Positions 7,648-14,396 of a stretch of DNA of 39,957 nt are shown piece by piece. Each line of letters opens with the position of its first letter. Positions within the stretch are counted from its first letter, which is position 1. This DNA comes from Ruminococcus_C sp963590855 (GTDB lineage Bacteria > Bacillota > Clostridia > Oscillospirales > Ruminococcaceae), in NCBI GenBank assembly GCA_963590855.1, contig CAVAQT010000023.1, positions 1-39,957 on the forward strand, in the 5' to 3' direction. Made by a program: the position numbers and the translations under genes. The notes below the pieces were generated by a model. It made no database searches. It was not told where the DNA came from and was given only the letters and a program-made list of their open reading frames with translations.

Positions 7648-9071
7648 ACAGCTGCCGCCTCGCTTTCTGATGTGATTTTCGATGTGTTTTCAGGCAGATT
7701 CAGCTGTACTACCACACAGAAAGAGTCCTCATCGTAAGTGGCAGAGACATTTCCGCCGTAAGTGCCAGCAATATGCTCCATGATCTCGATGCCGAAGCCG
7801 TGCTTTGCCTTGTTGGCTTTGGTCGTTTGCAGCTTGCCGTCCTTGGTCTGGATGCTGTTTTGCTTGCGGTTGCGTACCCGCAGAAACAGCATGCTGCCCT
7901 CCTGCCAGATGTTGCACGAGATGCTGCGCTCTGCTTCCGGCAGTTGTTCCGAAGCCTGCACTGCATTTTGCAGGGGATTGATTAGCAGACTGCACAGATC
8001 CACCTTGCGGATGCCAGTCTCTTCCGGCATCGTGCAGTGCACTTCAAATGGAATGTGTTCTTTGGCACAGGTCTCTGCCGTCTGCTGTAAGATAACATTG
8101 ACAATAGGATTGCCGCAGTATTGTAATTTCAGTTTCTGGTCGTGGAATTTCGTCTGTAGTTCTTCTGCCAGAAGCATAGCGTCGGAGATCGCATCCGCCT
8201 GCATCAGACCGGAGAACACCTGCATCTGGTTGTTGAAATCATGGCGCAGCTTTGCAATATCCTGAGATGCCTGCGCCGCCTGTTCCTGATAATGCATGGA
8301 AAGCACTTCGTATTCCTCGAAAAATCGAATCTTTTGTTCTTCCTGTTCCTTGAGGTGCATCCGCTTCATAAAGTACAGTAAGACCACATTGGAGATCACA
8401 TTCAGCAGAATGGTGATAGACAGCAGGATCAGCACAGTAGGGGACGTGATAACATCGCTGAACTGCTGTAGGATCATGATGAGTGTGAAGATCGCAAAGA
8501 ACTGCGCGATGGGGAAAATCAACAGTCCAAAGGTTTTGCTGAGGTGCAGCTGTGACCGCATCCGGGGATAGAATCGTTTTAGCAGCAGATAAATAGCTGC
8601 ATAAAAAAGAACCACCGGAAGAGACAGCAGCATGCCGTACCATTTTCCCCAGCGATCGTTCGAGAGGAGCATGGTGGTGAATGGCGTTCCAAACAGCAGT
8701 TCCAGACCGCGCAGACAAAATACTGTCAGGACATCGCCGATGCAGAGCAGAATAAAGCTGATGATCGCATGCAGGATGCGCAGTCCTATCGATTCCCGGG
8801 GATAGCTCAACAGGTAATACAATAAAAACACGCCCCACTGGATCAGACTATAGGCGTGTCGATAGTTTTGAAAGATCCAGGCTGCGGCGTTGCCGTATAG
8901 CATCCATGGAACCAACGACGCAGTCAGAGAAATCACCGTGATCGCGGCCGCCGTTCCCGGAACAAACCATTTTCGCGGTTTGCCCATAGTGCAGTGCGAA
9001 TAGATCAGCAGAAAGGCATAGAGCGACAGCGTTGAGATCAGGGAATTAAAGGTATACCAGAAATTTTCCAA
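7644..9071 (-). CDS. GHKL-domain sensor histidine kinase, AgrC/ComD type
   Basis: A 475-residue membrane kinase. About six transmembrane helices fill residues 1-236, followed by a coiled-coil linker. The H-box is KLRHDFNNQMQ (His277), the N-box LLINPLQNAVQA (Asn369), and the G-box KHGFGIEIMEHI (Gly425, Gly427). This architecture is typical of receptors for secreted peptides in Firmicutes that signal to LytTR response regulators. The partner regulator is encoded 42 bases upstream and a degenerate paralogue directly downstream. No peptide precursor or AgrB-like processing protease is seen nearby, so the ligand is unknown. Confidence 0.92.
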   Translation of the reverse strand: MENFWYTFNSLISTLSLYAFLLIYSHCTMGKPRKWFVPGTAAAITVISLTASLVPWMLYGNAAAWIFQNYRHAYSLIQWGVFLLYYLLSYPRESIGLRILHAIISFILLCIGDVLTVFCLRGLELLFGTPFTTMLLSNDRWGKWYGMLLSLPVVLFYAAIYLLLKRFYPRMRSQLHLSKTFGLLIFPIAQFFAIFTLIMILQQFSDVITSPTVLILLSITILLNVISNVVLLYFMKRMHLKEQEEQKIRFFEEYEVLSMHYQEQAAQASQDIAKLRHDFNNQMQVFSGLMQADAISDAMLLAEELQTKFHDQKLKLQYCGNPIVNVILQQTAETCAKEHIPFEVHCTMPEETGIRKVDLCSLLINPLQNAVQASEQLPEAERSISCNIWQEGSMLFLRVRNRKQNSIQTKDGKLQTTKANKAKHGFGIEIMEHIAGTYGGNVSATYDEDSFCVVVQLNLPENTSKITSESEAAAV

Positions 9072-9113
9072 AATATATGCCTCTTTTCATTCGTTTCGCG
9101 TGAGAACACGCGC

Positions 9114-9842
9114 TTAGGTGTGCAGTTCGCTCTTCCGGCGGATCAGATCCTGTCGGTTATCTGCAACCGAACGGTGTCCGATGGCGCTGATGGAGATCAT
9201 GGCATCCTGAATGAAAAGGTTCTTGTTTTCGATGCGTTGAATGTGGTGGAGATTGACCAGAAAGCTTTTGTGGCACAGATAAAAATAATCCGGCAGCTGT
9301 TCTGCCAGCTCCGCTAGACGATAGTACCCGGTATAGGAATCCGCAGCAGTATACGCTGTAACACAGCGGCGGTCACTGGAAAAGTAGAGCACATCCGGCA
9401 GCGAGAGATAGACCGCCTGGCTGCCCACCGGCTTGAACGTCAGCAGATTCTGGCTGCTGGTACTCTCTCCCTGTAACTTTCCGACATAGTACAGCACCTT
9501 TTCCTTTTGAAATGGCTTTGAGAGGAACCCATAGGGCTGCACGGTGGAGCTCATAAAAATCTGTTCGGCATAATCCAGAGGGTGTCCCGTGACATAGATA
9601 AATTTCGTCTGGGAATATGTTTGTGCGAGCTTTTCGGCAAAGTCAATGCCAGTTTTGGTACTGCCATGAAAGCAGATGTCCATAAATACCGCGTCAATGT
9701 GTGCATGCTGCGAGAAGTAGAACTGGAGCGCGTGCCAGTCCTGAAAATAATCTGCCGTCAGCGCAGCACCGCTTTGTTCCAGAAGCTGTTTCAGCTGTAA
9801 TCCGATGCGCGGTTCATCATCAAAAATTACAATTCTTAGCAT
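9114..9842 (-). CDS. LytTR-family response regulator (AgrA/ComE type)
   Basis: A 242-residue regulator. The receiver domain (1-125) has acidic residues D8 and D9, phospho-acceptor D55 (VFMDI), T85 and K109 (SKPF). The C-terminal LytTR DNA-binding domain (about 131-240) includes FYLCHKSFLVNLHHI. The ATG at 9842 is preferred over an earlier in-frame start because AAGGGA is placed 8-9 bases before it and the protein then begins directly with MLRIVIFDDEP. It heads the operon regulator - kinase - degenerate kinase - sfsA. It probably controls this operon and perhaps the divergent transcript at 10121-10398 (inference). Confidence 0.92.
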   Translation of the reverse strand: MLRIVIFDDEPRIGLQLKQLLEQSGAALTADYFQDWHALQFYFSQHAHIDAVFMDICFHGSTKTGIDFAEKLAQTYSQTKFIYVTGHPLDYAEQIFMSSTVQPYGFLSKPFQKEKVLYYVGKLQGESTSSQNLLTFKPVGSQAVYLSLPDVLYFSSDRRCVTAYTAADSYTGYYRLAELAEQLPDYFYLCHKSFLVNLHHIQRIENKNLFIQDAMISISAIGHRSVADNRQDLIRRKSELHT

Positions 9843-9910
9843 TTTTCCATCCCTTTTTTGACCCTGCCGCAATTGCAGGATCTGTTTGAATTCTTCATAA
9901 ATATGATTCC

Positions 9911-9939
9911 AGTATACCATAAATTACAAGAGAAATAAA
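9911..9939 (-). promoter_or_regulatory. Probable promoter of the regulator/kinase operon
   Basis: On the minus strand, TGGTATACT gives an extended -10 (9911-9916). Seventeen bases upstream is only a poor -35 (TTTATT, 9934-9939). A strong -10 with a weak -35 is typical of promoters needing an activator; the palindrome at 9954-9969 is centred about 57 bp upstream of the predicted start. Confidence 0.5.
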
Positions 9940-9953
9940 GAAGTATCCTAATA

Positions 9954-9969
9954 CAAATTCATGAATTTG
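9954..9969. promoter_or_regulatory. Perfect 16-bp palindrome, candidate operator
   Basis: CAAATTCATGAATTTG is a perfect even palindrome upstream of the regulator/kinase operon promoter. Its position near -57 suits an activator. LytTR proteins usually bind direct repeats about 21 bp apart, and no clear pair was found here, so the binding protein is uncertain. Confidence 0.4.
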
Positions 9970-10085
9970 AAGTGTATTTCATGTCAATCTCTGCATTTTC
10001 TGTGAAACGCATCAAATAACAACCGGAAAAGAAGTGCGCTGTCCGCTGCTTTTGACAAAAAAACTGCATTTTTTTACAGAGATAG

Positions 10086-10114
10086 TTGCACAAAAAGGCA
10101 GTATATGCTAAGAT
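10086..10114 (+). promoter_or_regulatory. Promoter of the putative divergent RNA
   Basis: TTGCAC (10086-10091), 17-bp spacer, TAAGAT (10109-10114) with TGC before the -10. The start should be near 10121. A second -35-like TTGACA sits at 10052-10057 with only a weak matching -10 (TACAGA). Confidence 0.6.
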
Positions 10115-10120
10115 GAGATC

Positions 10121-10398
10121 AGTCGGAAAGATCTGTTCTTTCCGATGCGATCCGCTTGTTGTGTTTGCAGAAACGGAGCATGCTCCGGCAAATGCGTTTT
10201 TCCATCCCCTCAGAAAAAGACAGCGGACACCATAACAGGACTGCATGGGTGCAGTTCTGAGAAGATTTGCTTCCCGGAAAATTTTGCGGAAGGCAAGTTT
10301 CCTGATGATTTCGGCTCAGCCGAGCCGCAGGGAAAAAGAGAAAAAATGAGAATACGAGAAAAAGAGGTCACAAGCGCAATTCCTGTGACCTCTTTTTC
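10121..10398 (+). ncRNA. Putative structured RNA of about 280 nt, divergent from the response-regulator operon
   Basis: This stretch has a good promoter, a strong terminator and a chain of local hairpins, but no convincing coding frame. Stems: 10123-10130 with 10138-10145 (TCGGAAAG); CGGAG-CATG-CTCCG near 10174-10187, extended by TTTGC/GCAAA; a 10-bp stem 10236-10245 with 10250-10259 (CAGGACTGCA, one G-U); CGGCTC-AGCC-GAGCCG at 10312-10327; and the terminator. It matches no family I can recall (6S, tmRNA, RNase P, SRP and common riboswitches were considered). Placement divergent from a LytTR regulator/kinase operon recalls RNAIII of the agr locus. An 86-codon cysteine-containing frame (10145-10405) crosses the terminator and lacks a good ribosome site. 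Transcription is inferred, not shown. Confidence 0.45.
10358..10398. terminator. Bidirectional intrinsic terminator
   Basis: A 15-bp perfect inverted repeat (arm GAAAAAGAGGTCACA, 10358-10372, with 10384-10398) has a T5 run on either strand. It can end the putative plus-strand RNA and the convergent pyridoxal kinase gene (stop at 10434). Confidence 0.9.
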
Positions 10399-10433
10399 TA
10401 TGTAAGAGACAATTGCCGCTGCGGCAACCGTCC

Positions 10434-11300
10434 TCATTCGTCTTTCAGTTCTTTGACATATTCCACCAGATTACCGATGCACTTTTCAAATTCCACACTG
10501 TAGCAGGGCAGCTTTTCCCGGTGAATCTCCGCGTAGTCCTCTATGGTGACATCAATGGTGTCAGCTGTAAAGTTGACGGCAATAGAAAGCGCCTGTGCAA
10601 TGGATGCGCCGCGCACCAAAGCACCGGACAGCACACTGGCGAAAATATCTCCCGTGCCGTGCATCCGCTCCGGTACATGGGCGCGGTATGCTTCATAATA
10701 AGTATCCGTTTCACTGTCATATGCCACAGCGCCATGCTGGTTTCCGCTGCGGATGCCGGTAATCACTGCTGTCCGGCAGCCCAGCTCAGTCAGCTGTCGG
10801 AGATAGCCGCGAACATCATCCAGGGTGCAGTTTTCCGCATAGGGGACACCCAGCAGCAGAGACACCTCGGTCATATTCGGCGCGATCACATCTGCTTTGG
10901 CACAGAGCCGGCGCATTTCCCCGGCAAAGTCTGGTGTGAATCCGGCGTACATCTTTCCGCCGTCACCCATGACCGGGTCTACGACGATGACCGTGCCGTC
11001 AGCCCGGAAAGTGTCAAAAAAGTCGGCGACGATCTGCACCTGTTCCCGCGAACCGAGATAGCCGGTGTAGATCCCGTCGAAGTGCAGCTTCAGACTGCTC
11101 CAATGCGCCGCGATCTGCGGAATGTCTGCGGTCAGATCCCGAAAGGTATAGCCGGTAAACCCGCTGGTATGGGTAGAGAGCACGGCGGTGGGGATCACAG
11201 CAGTTTCAACACCCATGGCAGAGATCAGGGGCAGTGCGACCGTAGACGAGCACTTTCCAAAGCAGGAGATATCCTGAATGGTAACGATTCGTTTCAGCAT
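10434..11300 (-). CDS. Pyridoxal/pyridoxamine kinase (PdxY/PdxK type)
   Basis: A 288-residue ribokinase-fold kinase that phosphorylates B6 vitamers in the salvage route to PLP. Landmarks: RIVTIQDISCFGKCS at the N-terminus (substrate pocket with the conserved SxxxG context), GYLGS, VVDPVMGD (119-region), APNMTEVSLLLG, and the anion-hole/catalytic motif HGTGDIFAS with its Asp. The length fits PdxY-like enzymes. GGAG lies 7 bases before the ATG, in the 9-base gap after the metalloregulator gene, so the two genes are cotranscribed. Which vitamer is preferred cannot be told from sequence. Confidence 0.92.
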   Translation of the reverse strand: MLKRIVTIQDISCFGKCSSTVALPLISAMGVETAVIPTAVLSTHTSGFTGYTFRDLTADIPQIAAHWSSLKLHFDGIYTGYLGSREQVQIVADFFDTFRADGTVIVVDPVMGDGGKMYAGFTPDFAGEMRRLCAKADVIAPNMTEVSLLLGVPYAENCTLDDVRGYLRQLTELGCRTAVITGIRSGNQHGAVAYDSETDTYYEAYRAHVPERMHGTGDIFASVLSGALVRGASIAQALSIAVNFTADTIDVTIEDYAEIHREKLPCYSVEFEKCIGNLVEYVKELKDE

Positions 11301-11309
11301 AGTGACTCC

Positions 11310-11678
11310 TTAGCTGTTTTTCTGAACATGCGCTTTGATAGCGGCGAAGCTCTCCGGACTGATGACATGCTCCATACGGCAGGCGTCCTCTGCTGCGATC
11401 TTGGGATCTACCCCCAGAGCCATCAGCCATCCGGAAAGCAGGGTGTGGCGCTCATAGATGGTCTCTGCGATCTTTCTGCCAGATTCGGTCAGCGAGATCT
11501 CATTATTTTCGTTGACTGTGATATAACCGTTTTCACGCAGATTTTTCATTGCAACACTAACGCTGGGCTTGGAAAAAGCCAGTTCATTTGCAATGTCAAT
11601 GGCGTGTACTGTGCCGCGGCGGTTATAAAGAATCAGGATTGTTTCCAGATAATCTTCCGCGGATTTTTGAATTTTCAA
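11310..11678 (-). CDS. DtxR/MntR-family metal-dependent transcriptional regulator
   Basis: A 122-residue repressor with an N-terminal winged helix (SKPSVSVAMKNLRENGYI is the recognition region) and a metal-binding dimerisation domain; no SH3-like third domain, as in MntR. By alignment with B. subtilis MntR, ligands would be Asp9, Glu12, His78, Cys100, Glu103 and His104. Asp9 and Glu12 are MntR-like, whereas Cys100 (where MntR has Glu99) is DtxR-like. The start is TTG: GGAGGT is spaced 6 bases before it and no better ATG exists. It is probably autoregulated through the palindrome at its promoter. No metal transporter gene is adjacent. Confidence 0.9.
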   Translation of the reverse strand: MKIQKSAEDYLETILILYNRRGTVHAIDIANELAFSKPSVSVAMKNLRENGYITVNENNEISLTESGRKIAETIYERHTLLSGWLMALGVDPKIAAEDACRMEHVISPESFAAIKAHVQKNS

Positions 11679-11777
11679 TATGTTACCTCCGTTAAAAAAG
11701 AAAAGCAGAACGAATGCCGCTTTTCACCGGGAAATCGTCTCCACAGGCGTGAGAATATGAGAACAATTTCTGATTAT

Positions 11778-11790
11778 TTGTATGATACAA
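11778..11790. promoter_or_regulatory. Candidate operator of the DtxR/MntR-type regulator
   Basis: TTGTAT-G-ATACAA is a perfect 6+1+6 palindrome that covers the predicted transcription start of the regulator gene. This is a classic repressor position and suggests autoregulation. Confidence 0.45.
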
Positions 11791-11794
11791 TATT

Positions 11795-11823
11795 ATTATA
11801 GCATAACCCATAAAAAAAAGCAA
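11795..11823 (-). promoter_or_regulatory. Promoter of the metalloregulator - pyridoxal kinase operon
   Basis: On the minus strand: TTGCTT (11818-11823), 17-bp spacer, TATAAT (11795-11800) preceded by TGC (extended -10). The leader is about 110 nt. The -35 hexamer is made of the end of the sigG terminator stem and the first bases of its T-run. Confidence 0.75.
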
Positions 11824-11843
11824 GGGCAATTTTGCACTTGCTT
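11812..11843 (-). terminator. sigG intrinsic terminator
   Basis: On the minus strand the stem AAGCAAG...CTTGCTT (11843-11837 with 11824-11818, plus an inner GCAA/TTGC) is followed by a run of eight Ts, 24 bases after the sigG stop. It overlaps the -35 of the next promoter. Confidence 0.8.
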
Positions 11844-11866
11844 GGAATGTTTTTCAGAACAGCCTT

Positions 11867-12658
11867 TCAGCTGCCGCTGCGGACATTTGCCGCTTCCCGC
11901 ACCCGGAGGATCGCGTTTTTTTCCAGCCGGGATACCTGTGCCTGGGAAATGCCGATCTCCTTTGCCACTTCCGTCTGGGTTTTTCCCCGGAGAAAGCGCA
12001 GATAGAGGATGTTCTGTTCCCGTTCTCCCAACTGACGGATCGCATGGCGCAGCGAAAGCTCACCCAGGCAGTTTTCCACAGAGTCCCGGTCGCTGATCTG
12101 ATCCAGGACATACAGCGCGTCGCCGGATTCTGAATAGACCGGCTCGTAGATAGAGACGGGATCACTGACACTTTCCAGCGCGAGTACCACATCTGCCTGT
12201 TTCACATGGATTTCCTCGGCAATTTCGCGGATGGTCGGCTCTCGCTGCAGCTTTGCCAACAGCCGCTCCTTTGCCTGCATCGCCTGATAGGCGGTGTCCC
12301 GCAGCGAACGGCTCACCTTGATCTGATTGAAATCCCGGAGATACCGCCGCAGTTCGCCGCTAATCATGGGAACACAGTAGGTGGAAAAGCGTACCTCTTT
12401 GGAAAGGTCAAAGTTGTTGATCGCCTTGATTAGTCCCACAACGCCGATCTGAAACAGGTCGTCGATGTCCTCGCCGCGTCCGGTGAAGCGCTGGATCACA
12501 CTCAGCACAAGCCGCAGATTGCCCTGGATCAGTTTGTCTCTTGCCTCTTTGCTTCCGGTTTCCCGGATCTCCCGCAGCAGTTCGATCTTTTCGCTCTCCT
12601 TGAGCACAGTCAGTTCTGCGGTATTGATGCCGGAGATCATCACTTTTTGAAAAGCCAT
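11867..12658 (-). CDS. sigG: RNA polymerase sporulation sigma factor SigG
   Basis: A 263-residue sigma-70 family factor of the sporulation group. The N-terminal signature VMISGINTAELTVL is diagnostic of SigG. Region 2 includes GNLRLVLSVIQRF and DDLFQIGVVGLIKAI, followed by FSTYCVPMISGELRRYLRD; region 4 has LGEREQNILYLRF and the helix-turn-helix TQTEVAKEIGISQAQVSRLEK. SigG directs late forespore transcription after engulfment, so the organism carries a sporulation programme. AAGGAGG is 7 bases before the ATG. spoIIGA and sigE, its common neighbours in other Firmicutes, are absent here. A candidate SigF-type promoter is at 12710-12738. Confidence 0.95.
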   Translation of the reverse strand: MAFQKVMISGINTAELTVLKESEKIELLREIRETGSKEARDKLIQGNLRLVLSVIQRFTGRGEDIDDLFQIGVVGLIKAINNFDLSKEVRFSTYCVPMISGELRRYLRDFNQIKVSRSLRDTAYQAMQAKERLLAKLQREPTIREIAEEIHVKQADVVLALESVSDPVSIYEPVYSESGDALYVLDQISDRDSVENCLGELSLRHAIRQLGEREQNILYLRFLRGKTQTEVAKEIGISQAQVSRLEKNAILRVREAANVRSGS

Positions 12659-12709
12659 ACCATATCCTCCTTCCGGTTTTGCGGCAGCGCCGCGGCACTG
12701 TCACAACCA

Positions 12710-12738
12710 TATCTTTCCCTGGAAGAAGCCGTTTAATC
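12710..12738 (-). promoter_or_regulatory. Candidate SigF/SigG-type promoter of sigG
   Basis: On the minus strand: GATTA (12734-12738), 14 bases, then GGGAAAGATA (12710-12719). The -10 element resembles the GG-rich -10 recognised by forespore sigma factors; the -35 fits only partly. This would agree with sigG being switched on by SigF, as in Bacillus. Confidence 0.3.
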
Positions 12739-12753
12739 AAAAGAAAAAGTCTC

Positions 12754-12782
12754 TTGCATTTTTGCGGAAAATGTGCTATACT
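12754..12782 (+). promoter_or_regulatory. Promoter of the foldase-like gene
   Basis: TTGCAT (12754-12759), 17-bp spacer, TATACT (12777-12782) with TGC before it. The leader then contains a hairpin (ATTGCAC 12798-12804 with GTGCAAT 12816-12822) just before the ribosome site GAGGA. Confidence 0.75.
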
Positions 12783-12842
12783 GATAAAAACAACTACATT
12801 GCACCATTCTTTTTTGTGCAATAGAAATACGAGGAACCAGTT

Positions 12843-14321
12843 ATGGCAAAGAAGAAACCATCTGAAAAGCAGGCATTTTTGGCGCAGCAGCGCAAAGAAC
12901 AGCGTAAAGCGGCGGCAAAGGCAGAAAAAAAGAAGCACCGCACCCGAAAAGCAGTGATTACTGTGGTGAGCTGCGTGGCAGCGGCAGCAGTGGTTGCCGG
13001 CGGTGTGACATGGTGCGTGAAGGCGAACCCCCTGACACAGCTGATCCCGGCAGAAAAGACAGAAAACTATTCTCTCAGCGCAGCAGACATCTCTTTCTAT
13101 GCCTGGCAGATCTATAACAGCTACATCAACAGCAGCTCCGGTTCAGATTCTTCCAATCTGCCGGACACCGAAAAATCCCTGGCAGATCAGGATTATAACG
13201 ACGACACGACCTGGGAAGCATATTTTACCGAAGCGGCAAAGAAATACGGCGAGAGCATCCTGGCTTACTGCGAGGCTGCCGACAAGGAAGGCTATACACC
13301 GGCAGAGGACATTTCTTCTCTGGTAGAACAGGCGAAGGAACAGATCGATTTTGACACCATGCCGAAGTCAGTGCAGGAGAAAAACGTCACCCATGCACTG
13401 GAGCTGTACTTCAAAGCCCAGAGCTTCAGCGGAAACATTCAGGATAATATGAGCTTCACCGAAGAAGAACTGGACGAGTTCTATCAAAGCGACCCGAAGA
13501 AGATGCAGGTTTGCAGCTACCTGGAATTTGCATTCAGTTATGACGATTCCGGCTCTTCGTCTACCATTTCCCAGAGTGAAGCGGAAGAGCTGGCGCGGGA
13601 TCTGCGCCGCTGCACCAGTAAGGATGCATTTGAAAAGTGGGTACACGATTATTATGCAGAAAATACCACGCTGTCAGAGGATGAGCTGACAGCACAGGTC
13701 AAGACGCTGTACCGGGAGGATGCCGCCTATACAGAGGGCGACGATCTGAGCGAGTGGGCATTTTCCGGTGAGGCAAAGGCAGGGGATTCCACGCTCCTCA
13801 CCGATACGGATAACAAAAAGATCACCGTTTGTCTCCTGACCGCTGCGCCGGAACGGGATGAAACACATCCGGTCAATCTCCGGCAGATCCTGTTTACTTC
13901 AAGCACCTATGAATCTTCTGACGGTGCGCACAGCGCCGCAGAAAAGGCACTGGAGGAATGGGAGTCCAGCGATAAAACGGAATCCACCTTTGCTTCTATG
14001 GCAGACCAGTACACAGAGGATACCTCTGTCTCCGGCGGTCTGTATCAGGATGTGACAAAGTCGCAGCTGATGACCACCTGGCGTGACTGGTGCTTTGACG
14101 ATGCCAGAGCGTCCGGAGATGTAACGATCCTGGACAGCACCTATGGCTCTTGCCTGGTGTACTATGTCAGCGCGGAAGAAAAGCCCGGCTGGGAATTGAC
14201 TGCCACAGCAGATATGGAAGAAAATCGGTACAATGAACTTCAGGATACCTACGAAAAGGAAGCCGATGTGCACACCGCTGACTGGATGATGCGTTTTGTG
14301 CATGTCAATGAACTCGGCTAA
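12843..14321 (+). CDS. Membrane-anchored SurA/PrsA-like foldase with parvulin-like C-terminal region
   Basis: A 492-residue protein. It has a very basic, Lys/Gln/Ala-rich cytoplasmic N-terminus (1-36), one membrane helix (about 37-57) and a large acidic extracytoplasmic part. The middle (about 70-330) looks like a SurA N-terminal-type helical chaperone domain. From about residue 339, VNLRQILFTSS, then a helix with AAEKALEEW, FASMADQYTEDTSVSGGLY and a final VYYVSAEEKPGW follow the order of elements in PpiC/parvulin peptidyl-prolyl isomerases. It probably helps fold exported proteins at the membrane surface. There is no lipobox, so anchoring is by the helix. Whether the isomerase site is active cannot be judged. 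It is monocistronic. Confidence 0.75.
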   Translation: MAKKKPSEKQAFLAQQRKEQRKAAAKAEKKKHRTRKAVITVVSCVAAAAVVAGGVTWCVKANPLTQLIPAEKTENYSLSAADISFYAWQIYNSYINSSSGSDSSNLPDTEKSLADQDYNDDTTWEAYFTEAAKKYGESILAYCEAADKEGYTPAEDISSLVEQAKEQIDFDTMPKSVQEKNVTHALELYFKAQSFSGNIQDNMSFTEEELDEFYQSDPKKMQVCSYLEFAFSYDDSGSSSTISQSEAEELARDLRRCTSKDAFEKWVHDYYAENTTLSEDELTAQVKTLYREDAAYTEGDDLSEWAFSGEAKAGDSTLLTDTDNKKITVCLLTAAPERDETHPVNLRQILFTSSTYESSDGAHSAAEKALEEWESSDKTESTFASMADQYTEDTSVSGGLYQDVTKSQLMTTWRDWCFDDARASGDVTILDSTYGSCLVYYVSAEEKPGWELTATADMEENRYNELQDTYEKEADVHTADWMMRFVHVNELG

Positions 14322-14343
14322 ACAGATCATCCGATAGAAACAC

Positions 14344-14382
14344 AAAAAGCCCGACTGCTTTTAAAATGCAGACGGGCTTTTT
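14344..14382. terminator. Bidirectional intrinsic terminator
   Basis: The inverted repeat AAAAAGCCCG (14344-14353) / CGGGCTTTTT (14373-14382) is extended inwards by CTGC/GCAG across an A-A mismatch. It lies between the foldase-like gene (+) and the dockerin gene (-), with T-runs both ways. Confidence 0.9.
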
Positions 14383-14396
14383 CATCAAGATAAGTC

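Noticed and set aside
9959..10246. Minus-strand 95-codon frame upstream of the response regulator
   Set aside because: It would span the divergent RNA promoter and the palindrome, has no ribosome site, and shows no recognisable pattern.
10121..10398. 6S RNA, tmRNA, SRP RNA or RNase P RNA as identity of the divergent transcript
   Set aside because: No long closing stem with central bubble, no tRNA-like end, no GGAAGCAGCC-type SRP apex and no RNase P core sequences were found.
10145..10405. Plus-strand 86-codon frame with several cysteines near its start, considered as a peptide precursor
   Set aside because: No good ribosome site, the frame runs through the terminator stem, and the composition changes along it. 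RNA function seems likelier, though a short peptide is not excluded.
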